From positions 124,001 to 188,000 of the forward strand of contig CAVVXU010000022.1 in NCBI GenBank assembly GCA_963752325.1: a stretch of DNA of 64,000 nt, in the 5' to 3' direction. Shown one piece after another: positions 45,426 to 56,230 of this stretch (within the stretch, counting starts at the first letter, position 1; every line of letters starts with the position of its first letter). Source of the stretch: CAVTJL01 sp963752325 (GTDB taxonomy: Bacteria; Pseudomonadota; Alphaproteobacteria; Geminicoccales; Geminicoccaceae). The position numbers and the translations under genes are program-made. The notes below the pieces were generated by a model. It had not been told where the DNA came from. It did no database searches and worked only from the letters and a program-made list of their open reading frames with translations.

Positions 45426-45917
45426 ATGCAGCGCGGCGGCCGGCGCGGCCGGCTCCTGGCCGTCGCCGCCGCCACAGCGGCTCTGGCCGTCTCGCTGCCC
45501 TTGCCTGTCGCGAGGGCGAGCGATGATCTTGCCGATCTCCTCTCGAGCCTCGGGCCGGCGCCCGCCGGCCTGACGGGCACGATCGACGTCACCGCCTGCA
45601 TCGAGCGTGACGGCGAGACGCAGCGAGCTCGTCGTCAGCCTCGTGCCGGTCGGCAACGCCAAGCTCGTGACCGACCCCGGCATCACGGTCGAGCCCGGTG
45701 CCGTCGGCCAATGTCCGCTGGCAGACAAGCGGGCCCGTGACGCTCACCCAGGACGGGGCACCCTACTTCGCCGCCCCGCCGACGCTGCGCGTCCCGTTCG
45801 ACGGCCAAGGGCGGAAAGGTCGGCGCCAGGGTCGAGTATGCCTACTGCATCGTCGACCAGAAGTGCCTCTTCGGCGAGACCTCCGTCTCGGTGCCTGTGA
45901 CCCAGGCCGGCGGCTGA
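45426..45917 (+). CDS. Secreted protein, DsbD N-terminal domain-like (several frameshifts)
   Basis: Inferred product about 163 residues. A signal peptide (RGRLLAVAAATAALAVSLPLPVARAS) precedes a beta-rich domain: GLTGTIDVTACIERDGE, ELVVSLVPVGNAKLVTDPGI, VRWQTSGPVTLTQDGAPYFA, then VEYAYCIVDQKCLFGE and a TSVSVPVTQAGG end. The YxYC.....C pair resembles the disulfide of DsbD-alpha domains, which pass reductant in the periplasm. At least three indels (near 45624, 45713 and 45810) scramble the frame. It starts two bases after the transaldolase stop and is likely co-transcribed. Confidence 0.6.
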
Positions 45918-45928
45918 GCGCTCGCGGC

Positions 45929-48900
45929 TCAGCCGATGGCGCCCAGATGGTGGATGAGGGCGCTGCCGATCCGCCGGATATGGTCGTAGTCCGCCGCCAG
46001 CGGGCGGAAGATCGTGGCGTGCTCCTGGCCGTAGGACTGGGTGGCGTCAGCCGCATAGGTGGTGGGCTCGCCATAGTCGAGATCGGGCTCGGCATCCTCC
46101 GTCAGCGGGAAGATCTCGCCCAGAAGCTGCAGTGCCGGGACCACCTCGAGCTGCATCACCGCCAGCACCAGCCCATCATGGGTGACGTTGTGCCGGTCGC
46201 TGAAGTCCGGAATGTTGACGGCCCGGTGCATGATCCGCCCGATCAGGGCGATCCGGAGCGCGTGCAGCATGTGGAGATTGTCGCGGGTCGGCGGGATCCA
46301 CGGCGATCGGCTGGTCGCCCGTCTCACGGGTCAGCCGGCGATGCGCCCGCAGCGCCGAGGCAAGCTGCATATAGTCGCGCTGCAGGACGCGGAAGATGCG
46401 CATCAGCCGGTCGAACAGGGCCAGGTGCTCGACATGGTCGGCGATGCGCCGCGCCTCGGCGCGCGCCGACCGGTCGCGCAGCGTGTCCGCCCGCTGCAGC
46501 CAGAAGGCCGGATCGAACAGGTCGAGATAGGCCCGGACGACGTGCAGGTCGGTGAACTTGAAGGCGTGCTCGACCACCACCATGAGCCGGCGGAAGCGCG
46601 CGCTGGTCCGGTAGAGATCCTGGAAGCGGTCCGGGTCCTTGGCGATCGCCTGGCCCATGCCGCCGATCGTGTTGGCCAGCACGCCCAGCTGCTGGAGGAT
46701 GCTGTTGTGCGGGATGGCACGGATCTGCGAGGGATGCTCCAGCACGTGCTTGACGGCACCGGAGTCGAGCTGCCGCTTCACCGAGCGCGAGCCTGACGGA
46801 TAGAGGAAGTTGGTGCCGTAGGCGCCGAGCAGTGCCGCGTAGCAGGGATCGTCGATCACCCGCATGTTGAACTGCTTGACGGTCGACGAAGAACTCCTTG
46901 GCGTAGGTCTCGTCCCGATAGAATGGATCGTCCGGCTCGTGGCGCGGCTCGAGGAAGTGCTCGAGGACGCGGGTCGTGATCGCGAGCGCGCTGGCCTCGC
47001 TCGCGAGCAGCAGATAGCCGTCGCCGCCCTGGAAGCTCGTCTCCTCGCGCACACGCACGCCCTCGGCGTCGAACCGCCGGCGGCTCTCGGGCGTGTCGAG
47101 GTAGAGGAGACGATCGGCCAAGCTCTCCGGATGGCCGCCACGGCCGATGCTCTCGCCGTGCGTGTCGAAGATCAAAAGCTCGATGTCGCCGAGGCCGTGG
47201 CGGGTCAGCAGGCCGACAAGCGAGAGGCGAAGCCGCTCGATCGCCACCGAGGCCGCGAGCTGGCCCAGATAGCGGCCGGCATCGGAAAACCCCGTCTGGA
47301 TGCACAGGCGGCCGCGGGTCCTGCAGATAGTCCCGATAGTCGGGCGAGCCCAGCGCCTCCTCGAGCAGCGTGGCGCCGCGCTCGAGCGCCTTCTCGGTCT
47401 CGAAGAGCGGCGAGAGGTCGATCCGGTCGGCGACGTCGAAGAGCTTGGCGAAGTAGAGGGCGGTCAGCAGCGTGAAGCCCGGTCTCGCACTCGGCGATCA
47501 GGAAGCGGACCGGCTCGGCCGAGTTGATCAGCTTGAGCATCTGCGCCAGCGTCATGAAGATGCGCCGCGCCGTCGCCCGCTCGCCGTGGATCGAGCCGAA
47601 ATTGATCCGGACGGGCGTCACGTCCGGCGAATCAGCTCGCCGATCGCCTCGAGATAGCTCAGCCGGTAGCTCGGATCGTCGGGCGGGTGGTCCATGCCGA
47701 TCCGCTTGCGGATGGCGTTGTGGAGCTGGATGGCATTGATGCGCAGATGCGTGCGCGCGAGCGCCAGGCCGTGGTTCCCGACCTCGGCCCTGAAGGATCA
47801 AGCAGCGCCCTGGCAATCGCCTCATCCGGCGCCAGCCGTAGCGCCCGGTCGAGCAGCTCGATGAGCTGGCGGCCGTGGGTCAGCCGGCCGCCGCCGCCCA
47901 CCATCTGGCGCGAGATCCGGGCGAGATCCACCGCACCGACGGTGCCGGCGCTGGTCGGCTGGTCGAAGACGGCGATCTCGTCGCTGGTGGCGCGGATGGC
48001 GAGCGCCAGGCGCGCCTCGACCAGCTCCAGGACCGAGCCCAGCTCGCTCTCTGGAGGGCAACGATCGCGGAGGGCCAGCACCTGCGCCGCGGTAGCGCTC
48101 GAGCTGGGCCAGCTTGACCCTCAGTCGCTTGGCGAAGATGGCCGTCCAGGCGATGTCGGCGCGGCCGTCCGTGTCGTAGCCGACCCAGCTCGCGATGGTC
48201 AGCAGCTTGGGCGAGAGCGAGCGCCAGTCCTCGGGGTAGAGCTCGGCCGCCACCTCGAGCACGATATCGTAGATGCGGCTCACCGCCGTCTGCAGGTTGC
48301 GCAGCGCGTCGAGCGACTGGCGATGCTCGAGAGCAAGGTCGATGCTCGGGTCGGGCACGTGGGCGCCGCCGCGAGGCTGGCTAGCAGCTCGGCCCGCCGT
48401 CCGGTCTTGTCGTCCTCGGGCGTCTCGACCAGCGCCATCAGCTCGTTGACGCAGCGCCTGCGACAGGGAGAAGGTGGGATGGGCCGTGATGACGAAGCCG
48501 TAGTAGCCGCGCTCGACCCGATCGCGAAAGGTCGCGAATGGCACCGTGCCGCCCTGCCGTCCTGCGCGATGGAGCGGATGAGGTCGCCGATGCGCGCAAG
48601 GTTGGCCGCGGCGTCCAGCTCGCCCAGATAGCGGCGCAGGTGACTGGCCCGACCCGCCGCGGCGTTGACCGTCAGCCGCTGGATCAGCTCATCGAGCGCC
48701 TCCCGGCGAGCGGCCCGTCGAGCTGCCCGACCGAGGTCGAGCGCCAGCAGGCGAATGGGATTGGTGAACGGGTCGCGGGTGGCGCGGTCGCGCAGATCGC
48801 CCAGCTGCTGATGAGGCCGGCCTCGGGCTCCGCGGCCGATGGAGGCGCCGCCACCGCTGCTGTCGACTGCGGGGACCAGACTCCGCCCTCGTGCGGCTTC

Positions 48901-48929
48901 TCCCGTACCGGGCGGGCCCCTGCGCTCAT
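45929..48929 (-). CDS. Divergent phosphoenolpyruvate carboxylase-like protein (many frameshifts)
   Basis: Pieces of one protein of about 1000 residues lie in all three minus frames. In order: GREALDELIQRLTVNAAAG; ERGYYGFVITAHPTFSLSQA (compare PEPC TAHPTE); SLSPKLLTIASWVGYDTDGR (compare GGDRDGN); INFGSIHGERATARRIF; LIFDTHGESIGRGGHPESL (compare FHGRGGSVGRGG); IPHNSILQQLGVLANT; and a C-terminus RNLHMLHALRI-like, DNLHMLHALRIALIG to LIHHLGAIG. The ATG at 48929 has GAGGAG upstream. At least ten indels occur. PEPC adds bicarbonate to PEP, but altered motifs leave the activity unproven. Confidence 0.62.
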
Positions 48930-49123
48930 CTGTGGCGTCTCCTCGACTGGTCTGTGACGAAGAGACACCATCACTTGCTGCAACGCAACACGGAAGAGCG
49001 GCAGCCGGCGCGCCGACATCGCATGGCTCGGACAGCGGCGCCGGCGCGACCTCGACGCTCGACAATCGGACCCCTCGGTCGCCTAGTCAGGCTGCGGGCT
49101 CTTCCGGGTGCGACGCAGGAGCG

Positions 49124-50111
49124 ATGGCCAGGTCGGGATCATGGGTGGGGGCGCCTGGGGCACGGCGCTGGCATTGGCGGCCGTGCGGGCCGGCCACGAG
49201 GCGATCTTCTGGATGCGGAGCGGCGAGCAGGCCGCCGCTGATCGCGGCGCGAGCGCGAGAACGCCCGAGCGGCTGCCGGGCGTCCGGCTGCCCGACGCCA
49301 TCACCGTCACGAGCGACTCGCAGTGCTCGAGGCGGCCGACCCGATCCTCCTCGTCGTGCCGGCGCAGGCGATCCGCTGGGCCTGCGGGCTGCTCGGCGAC
49401 ACCGAGCGGCGGCTCGTGATCTGCGCCAAGGGGATCGAGCGGGACACGGGCCGGAGGCTGAGCGACGTGGTTGCCGAGGTCCTGCCCGCGAGCGGGCGTC
49501 GCGGTCCTCTCGGGTCCATCCTTCGCGCGCGAGGTCGCCCTGGAGCTGCCCACCGCGCTGGCCTTCGCCGCCCCGACCCTGCCGGCCGCAGCCGAGCCCT
49601 CGCCGACCTCGTCGCCAGCCGATCGTTCCGGGTCTACCCGACCGACGACATGGCCGGCGTCGAGATCGGGGGGCGCTGAAGAACGTCATCGCCATCGCGG
49701 CGGGCGTCGTCGGCGGCAGGGGCCTCGGCGAGAACGCCCGGGCGGCGGTGGTCACGCGCGGGCTTGGCCGAGCTGGCGCGGCTGGCGCGTGCTCTGGGCG
49801 CCCGCCCGGAGACACTGATGGGCCTCTCCGGCCTCGGCGACCTCGTGCTGACGGCCTCGAGCCTGACCTCGCGCAACACCGCCTTCGGCTACGCGCTGGG
49901 CCAGGGGCGAGGCGCTGACCTCGCTGCTGGCGCCCGGAAGCGCCACTCGCCGAGGGCGTCTGGACGGCCGGCGCCGCCTGCGCGCTGGCGCGCCGGCAGG
50001 GCGTGGAGCTGCCGCTTGAGCGAGGCCGTGCGCGCGGTCGTCGCCGGCGAGGTTCCGCTCGAGGGCGCCATCGAGGGCCTGCTCGCCCGCCCGGTGCCAG
50101 GAAGCGAGTGA
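49124..50111 (+). CDS. gpsA: Glycerol-3-phosphate dehydrogenase [NAD(P)+] (many frameshifts)
   Basis: About 328 residues recoverable from three frames. Order: VGIMGGGAWGTALALAA (NAD loop), LEAADPILLVVPAQAIR, RLVICAKGIERDTGR, VAVLSGPSFAREVALELPTAL, SFRVYPTDDMAGVEIGGALKNVIAIAAGV (catalytic Lys in ALKN), ETLMGLSGLGDLVLTASSLTSRNTAFGYALG, and SEAVRAVVAGEVPLEGAIEGLL to the TGA at 50109-50111. The ATG at 49124 has AGGAG upstream but is one base out of frame with the NAD loop; a lost base would give MAQVGIMGGG. It supplies glycerol-3-phosphate for phospholipids. Confidence 0.85.
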
Positions 50112-50124
50112 GCGACGGCCGCCC

Positions 50125-50792
50125 TCAGCTCCCGAGAAGCTCGCGCGCCTGCTCGACCCAGCGCTCGCGGGAGACACGGCCCTTGAAGTCGAGCGCCTCG
50201 TCGATGCGGGCGATGCCGGCCTCGTCGAGCGCCGCAAGGTCGCGGACGCTCTTTACGCCCAGGTCCTTGAGCTGGCGCTCGATCGACGGCCCGATGCCTT
50301 TGATCCGCCTTAGCCCGTCCATCCCGTCCTGGTCCGATGCCGGCTCGCTCGGGGACGGCTGGCGGTTGCCCCCTTGGTCAGCTCCTGGTGCTCGCGCAGT
50401 AGCGCCGCCCGGGCCGAGGAGCCGGCGGGCAGCTGGGCGAGCTTGGCCTCGATTGCCCTGAGACGCTGGCCGGCACCGAGCGCGGCGGGGCAGATGTCAC
50501 TGCGGCCGCGTGGGAGCGGCCGGCACCGCCGGAGAAACCGGCGCCCTCGCCGCCTCGGCCTCCGCCAGTCGCTTCTCGAGCACCGTGTGCTGGAGCTGAA
50601 GGGCGATCAGGCGCTCCTTCGTCTCCTGATGCGCGCGGTCGGCCTGGAAGGCGTCGTCCTGCGCATGCTGGACCTTGGACTCGAGGCTCCGCTCGATCTC
50701 GGCGACGCGCTCGTCGCTCTTGCGGCTCAGCAGCACCCAGATGCCTGCGGCCCCGATGACGAGGCCCAAGGACGAACCACAAGAACTCCCAT
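50125..50792 (-). CDS. Membrane-anchored coiled-coil protein with C-terminal helix-hairpin-helix (frameshifted)
   Basis: Inferred product about 222 residues. With two single-G corrections in the first 30 bases it begins MEFLWFVLGLVIGAAGIWVLL, one membrane helix. A charged coiled coil follows (DERVAEIERSLESKVQHAQD, HQETKERLIALQLQHTVLEK), then a Pro/Ala linker, LRAIEAKLAQLPAGSSARAALLREH, and an intact C-terminus DGLRRIKGIGPSIERQLKDLG with a helix-hairpin-helix, ending WVEQARELLGS. ATG 50792 follows GGGAGG. HhH domains bind DNA or partner proteins; similar domains end some NADH-quinone oxidoreductase and ribosomal-type proteins. Function unknown. Confidence 0.62.
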
Positions 50793-50927
50793 GCACGCCT
50801 CCCGATCGTCCGGCACCGGTCCCGGCGCGGCAGCGCGCCGGCGGACGAAAGGTCATGGACCTGCTGTTATAATCCTTGCCGCGAGGCGGGTTGGCAACCC
50901 GAGCGCGGCCCGGCCGCCACAGCGCTC

Positions 50928-52552
50928 TCAGCCCGAGCCCTGCGTCCTCGCGGATCATGTCGCTCGCCTTCTCGGCGATCATGATCGTGGGCGCGTTGGT
51001 GTTGCCGGAGGTGATGGTCGGCATGACCGAGGCGTCGACGACGCGCAGCCCGCCGACGCCCCGCACGCGCAGCCGCTCGTCGACGACCGCCATGCCGTCG
51101 CCGTCCGGCCCCATCCTGCAGGTGCCGACCGGGTGAAAGATCGTCGTGCCGATCTCGCCCGCCGCCTCGCACCAGCTCCTCCTCGCTCTGCAAGGCCGGC
51201 GCCGGGCTTCAGCTCCTCGGGCCGCGAAGCGGGCGAGCGCCGGCGCCGCCGGCGATCCGCCGGGTCAGGCGGATGGCATCGGCTGCGACCCGCCCATCCT
51301 CGTCGGTCGCGAGGTAGCCCGGCGCTATCGCCGGCGCCTGCCGCGGGTCGGCGGACTTGAGGCCGATCCGGCCGCGGCTCGTCGGCCGCAGGTTGCAGAC
51401 CGAGGCGGTGAAGGCCGGGAACGAATGCAGCGGGTCGCCGAACTTGTCGAGCGAGAGCGGCTGCACGTGGTACTCGAGATTGGGCGTGTCGAAGCTCGGA
51501 TCGCTCTTGGCGAAGGCGCCCAGCTGCGAGGGCGCCATCGTCAGCGGGCCGCGGCGAAGGAGGGCGTATTCGAGCCCCATCCTCGCCTTGCCGACCAGCG
51601 TGCCGGCGCGCTCGTTCAGGGTGATCGTGTCCTTGACCCGATAGATCGAGGCGCAGCTGCAGATGGTCCTGCAGGTTGCGGCCGACGCCCGGCAGCTCGT
51701 GGCGGACCTCGATCCCCTGCGCGCCCAGCTCCTCGCCCGGCCCGATGCCGGACACCAGGAGGAGGTGCGGCGAGCCGACGGCGCCGGCGGCCAGCACGAC
51801 CTCGCCCGCCCGCGCCCGCTTGACCTCGCCACCCTGCCAGAGACTCGACGCCGATGCAGCGTCCGTTCTCGAGGATCAGCGACTTGGCCTGGGCGCCCGT
51901 CAGGACCTGAAGGTTGGGCCGCCCCATGGCCGGCCGCAGGAACGCCTTGGCGGTGCTCCAGCGCACGCCGCGGCGCTGGTTGACCTGGAAGTAGCCGCAG
52001 CCCTCATTGTCGCCGCGATTGAAGTCGTCGGTCTTGGGGATGCCGACCTCGGCCGCCGCCTCACGGAAGGCGTCGAGGATCTCCCATGAAAGGCGCTGCT
52101 CCTCGACCCGCCACTCGCCGCCGGCGCCGTGATGCTGGTCGGCGCCCCTGCCAGTGGTCCTCCGAGCGCCGGAAATAGGGCAGCACCTCGTCCCAGGACC
52201 AGCCGGCGTTGCCCTGCTGGCGCCAGAGGTCGTAGTCGCGCGCCTGGCCGCGCATGTAGATCATGCCGTTGATCGAGGAGCAGCCGCCCAGCACCCGCCC
52301 GCGCGGATAGTTGAGCGCCCGGCCGCCCAGGCCCGGCTCGGGCTCGGTCTTGAAGCACCAGTCGGTGCGCGGGTCGTTCTGGGTGTAGAGATAGCCGACG
52401 GGGATGTGGATCCAGATCCAGCTGTCCTTCCCGCCCGCCTCGAGCAGCAGCACGCGGCGCCTGGGGTCGGCCGAGAGCCGGTTCGCCAGCACGCAGCCGG
52501 CCGAGCCCGCGCCGACGATGACATAGTCGAAGCTGCCGATCTCCTCGCTCAC
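50928..52552 (-). CDS. GMC-family oxidoreductase (choline dehydrogenase-like; many frameshifts)
   Basis: FAD-dependent alcohol dehydrogenase of about 540 residues. It starts at a GTG (52552) behind GGGGGAGG: EEIGSFDYVIVGAGSAGCVLANRLS, then YPRGRVLGGCSSINGMIYMRG and RDYDLWRQQGNAGWSWDEVLPYF. Later frames give NQRRGVRWSTAKAFLRP, GEVVLAAGAVGSPHLLLVSGIG, LPGVGRNLQDHLQLR, and the C-terminal HPVGTCRMG, VVDASVMPTITSGNTNAPTIMIAEKASDMI. At least five indels occur. The 3' end near 50928 is uncertain. Substrate unknown (choline, aliphatic or aromatic alcohols). Confidence 0.85.
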
Positions 52553-52686
52553 CAAAGCCTCCCCCGCACCTTGCGGTGTCTCATCGAAGCCGGTTCCGGC
52601 CAGCACGTCGACCCGGATGCCACGCCTGCGCCGCCGAGTCCCGCGGCGGATGGCGCCCGCCCGGCCAAGATACCATCTAGCGGGCC

Positions 52687-54498
52687 ATGATACCCACGAC
52701 GCCGCATCGGCACAGCGCCTCCGAGGATGGCTGGCGCCGCCTCCTAGCCCTCGTGCTGCCCCATCTGTGGCCGCGTGACGAGCCCGGCCTCAGGGCCCGC
52801 GTGGCGATCGGCGCCGCTTGCCTCGTTGCCGCCAAGCTCGTCAACATCTCCGTGCCCTTCTTCCTCAAGGCGGTCGTCGACCGGCTGAGCGTGCATGGCC
52901 TGATCGCCCTGCCGCTGGCAGCGCTCCTGGCCTACGGTGCCGCCCGACTCGGGCGCGTCGGTCTTCGCCCAGCTCCGGGACGCCGTCTTCGCCCGCGTCG
53001 GCGAGCGGGCGGGGCGGCGGATCGCGCTCAGCGTCTACGAGCACCTCTTCTCCCTCTCGCTGCGCTACCATCTCGAGCGGCGCACGGGCGAGCTTGCGCG
53101 CTCGATCGGGCGCGGCGTGGAGTCGGTGAGCTTCGTGCTCGAGACGGCGCTCTTCAGCCTGCTGCCGACAATGCTCGAGTTCGTGCTGGTGCTGGGCATC
53201 CTGCTCTGGCGCTACCCGCCCTCCTTCGCGATCCTGACCTTCCTCACCATCGCCGCCTACGCCCCTTCACGATCGTCACGACCAACTGGCGGACACGCTT
53301 CCGGCGCGAGATGAACGCCCGCCAGGACGAGTTCAGCGGCCAGGCCGTCGACGGGCTCATCAACTACGAGACGGTGAAGGCCTTCGGCAACGAGGCCTGG
53401 GAGGCCGCCCGCCTCGACCGGTCGCTCAAGGGCTACGAGGACGCGGCGGTGCGCTCGCAGGCCAGCCTCTCGCTGCTCAATGCCGGGCAGGCCAGCATCA
53501 TCGCGGTCGGCGTCACAGCGCTCATGATCGTGGCGGCGCAGGGCGTGGTGGCCGGCCGGCTCACGGTGGGCGACGTCGTGCTGGTCAACGCCTTCCTTCT
53601 CCAGCTCTACACCCCTCTCAACTTCCTCGGCGTCGTCTACCGCCAGCTCCGCCAGGCGCTGATCGACCTCGAGGCCATCGGCCGCCTGCAGGCCCAGTAC
53701 CCCGAGATCGCCGACGCGCCCGACGCCCGCCCACTGGAGCCCAAGGGCGGCAGCGTCGCCTTCGAGCATGTGGGCTTCTCCTACGATCCCCGCCGCCCGA
53801 TCCTCGATGATCTCAGCTTCTCCCTCCCGCCGGGGCGAAAGCTCGCGATCGTCGGGCCCTCGGGTGCCGGCAAGTCCACCATCGTCCGCCTGCTCTTCCG
53901 CTTCTACGATGTGACCGGCGGCGGCGCGCAGGTCGACGGCCAGGACGTGCGCGGCCTCACGCAAAAGAGCCTCAGGGCCGCGATCGGCGTCGTGCCGCAG
54001 GACACCGTGCTCTTCAACGACAGCATCGCCGCCAACATCGCCTACGGCCGCCCCGGCGCCAGCCAGGCCGAGATCGAGGAGGCGGCACGCACCGCCCAGA
54101 TCCACGGCTTCATCCTGAGCCTGCCCGAGGGCTACGACACCGTCGTGGGCGAGCGCGGCCTCAAGCTCTCGGGCGGCGAGAAGCAGCGGGTGGCGATCGC
54201 CCGCGTGGTCCTGAAGAACCCCGAGATCCTGGTCCTCGACGAGGCCACCTCGGCGCTCGATTCCAGGACCGAGCGCTCGCTTCAGGAGGCCCTGCAGCGG
54301 GTGGCGCGCGGGCGCACCACGCTGGTCATCGCGCACCGGCTCTCGACCGTGGTCGATGCCGACGAGATCATCGTGCTCGACCATGGCCGCGTCGTCGAGC
54401 GGGGCTCCCACCAAAGGCTGCTGGCCCAGCCCGGCCTCTATGCCGAGATGTGGCACCGCCAGGAGGAGACGCCGGTCGCGGCCGAGGCCGAGGCCTGA
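52687..54498 (+). CDS. ABC exporter, Atm1/HMT1 type (two compensating frameshifts)
   Basis: 603-codon half-transporter with about six membrane helices and a C-terminal ATPase (Walker A GPSGAGKST near 397, LSGGEKQRVAIARVVL, Walker B ILVLDEATSALD, H-loop IAHRLSTV). Between about 52955 and 53263 the open frame is read out of register as Arg/Ala/Pro-rich nonsense; the right sequence in another frame is VFAQLRDAVFARVGERA, YHLERRTGELARSIGRG and MLEFVLVLGILLWRY. Two indels cancel, so the frame looks whole. Relatives export glutathione-linked persulfide or metal-thiolate species. Confidence 0.87.
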   Translation: MIPTTPHRHSASEDGWRRLLALVLPHLWPRDEPGLRARVAIGAACLVAAKLVNISVPFFLKAVVDRLSVHGLIALPLAALLAYGAARLGRVGLRPAPGRRLRPRRRAGGAADRAQRLRAPLLPLAALPSRAAHGRACALDRARRGVGELRARDGALQPAADNARVRAGAGHPALALPALLRDPDLPHHRRLRPFTIVTTNWRTRFRREMNARQDEFSGQAVDGLINYETVKAFGNEAWEAARLDRSLKGYEDAAVRSQASLSLLNAGQASIIAVGVTALMIVAAQGVVAGRLTVGDVVLVNAFLLQLYTPLNFLGVVYRQLRQALIDLEAIGRLQAQYPEIADAPDARPLEPKGGSVAFEHVGFSYDPRRPILDDLSFSLPPGRKLAIVGPSGAGKSTIVRLLFRFYDVTGGGAQVDGQDVRGLTQKSLRAAIGVVPQDTVLFNDSIAANIAYGRPGASQAEIEEAARTAQIHGFILSLPEGYDTVVGERGLKLSGGEKQRVAIARVVLKNPEILVLDEATSALDSRTERSLQEALQRVARGRTTLVIAHRLSTVVDADEIIVLDHGRVVERGSHQRLLAQPGLYAEMWHRQEETPVAAEAEA

Positions 54499-54513
54499 GG
54501 GTCGGCCAGCTCC

Positions 54514-56036
54514 CTAGGCCACGGCGAACGTTCCCTCCTCGATCAGCCCTGCCAAAAGCTCGATCTCGCCGCCGAGGGGGCGATCCTCGGCGAGGAACGG
54601 GCTTTTTTCCTGATTTTCGCCAGGGCGGCCTCGAGCGGGGCGCTGCTCGTGAGCGGGCGGCGCAGCTCGATGCCCTGGCCGGCGCACAAGAGCTCGATCG
54701 CCAGGATGCGGGCCAGGTTCCTCGTCATCGCGTGGAGCCGGCGGGCGGCGTAGGTCGCCATGCTCACATGGTCTTCCTGGTTGGCCGAGGTCGGCAGGCT
54801 CTCGGTCGCGACCGGGTTGGCCAGATGCTTGTTCTCGGCCTGGAGCGCGGCGGCGGTCACCTGGGCGATCATCATGCCCGAGTTGAGCCCGGGCTCGGGC
54901 GTCAGGAAGGCCGGCAGGCTCGACAGGGCGGGGTCGGTGAGGAGGGCGATGCGCCGCTCGGCGATGGCCCCGATCTCGGACAGGGCCAGAGCGATCCGCT
55001 CGGCCGCGAGCGCCACCGGCTCGGCGTGGAAGTTGCCGCCCGAGAGGATCTCGCCGGTGTCGGGGAAGACCAGCGGGTTGTCGGAGACGCCGTTGGCCTC
55101 GCGCTCGAGCACGGCACCCGCCTCGAGCAGCAGGTCGAGACAGGCGCCCATCACCTGCGGCTGGCAGCGGAGACAATAGGGGTCCTGGACCCGCTCGCAC
55201 GCGAGATGGGAGGCGCGGATGGCGCTGCCCTCGAGCAGGCGGGCGAGACGCGCCGCGGCCTCGGCCTGGCCCGGCTGGCGGCGCACGGCGTGGAGGCGCG
55301 GATCGAACGGCACGTCGGAGCCCAGGGCGGCATCGACGCTCATGGCGCCGGCGACCAGGGCCGCATCGAAGAGGCGCATCGCGGCCTGCCAGGCTCGGAT
55401 CGCCAGCGCCGTCGAGACCTGGGTGCCGTTGAGCAGGGCCAGGCCCTCCTTGGCGCCGAGGGTGAGCGGGGCCAGGCCGATGCGCCGGAGCGCCTCGGCG
55501 GCCGGCAAAAGCTCTCCGGCGAGGCGGATCTCGCCGAGGCCCAGGAGGGCGCCCGTGAGGTGGGCCAGCGGGGCGAGGTCGCCCGAGGCGCCGACGGAGC
55601 CCTGCGCCGGGACGACCGGCAGCGCGTCGTGGGCGAGGAGAGACAAGCAGGGCCTCGATCGTGGCGGGGCGCACGCCCGAATGGCCGAGGGCGAGCGAGG
55701 CGGCCTTCAGCAGCAGGACGAGGCGGACCGTGGCGTCGTCGAGCGGCGGGCCCGACGCCGCACATGTGCGAGAGGACGAGGCGGCGCTGCAGCTCCTCGA
55801 TCCGGGCCGGCTCGATGCGCACGCGGGCGAGCTTGCCGAAGCCGGTGTTGACCCCATAGACGGGCTCCTTGCCGGCCGCGGCCTTCGCGACCGTGGCGGC
55901 AGCGGCCTCGATGCCGGGCCCGAAGGCCGGATCGAGCCGCAGGCGCAGCGGTGGTGCGGCGAGCCAGCGTCCCGAGCGTGCCGAGGTGGAGGTGCCCCGG
56001 CACCAGCGTGAGGGCATCCTGCCCGTCGCCGGTCAT
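54514..56036 (-). CDS. hutH: Histidine ammonia-lyase (several frameshifts)
   Basis: About 507 residues; deaminates L-histidine to urocanate. The MIO-forming ASG lies in GSVGASGDLAPLAH near residue 148. YGVNTGFGKLA near 60, NGTQVSTALA, CERVQDPYCLRCQPQVMGA, SDNPLVF, GGNFHAEPVALAAE and SMATYAARRL are all family motifs, and RCQPQV favours histidine. Breaks are seen near 54605 (A6 where A7 is needed), 55640, 55765 and 55965. ATG 56036 gives the N-terminus. No other hut gene adjoins. Confidence 0.87.
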
Positions 56037-56230
56037 GGCCGGGCCTGCCGCACGGCGGTGGCGCGCGCCGGATGCGAAGAGACGAGCAAAACGAGCATGG
56101 CGCCTGATCCTGATCGGGCCGGGCGCTGCGGCGGCAGCCGCGACGCTCCGGCGGACGGAGCGCAGCATGCCCGAAGCGGGCTTTCCGGTCGACGGCCGAC
56201 GCGCCGGCCGCCGGGAAGCGCCCTGCCCGC

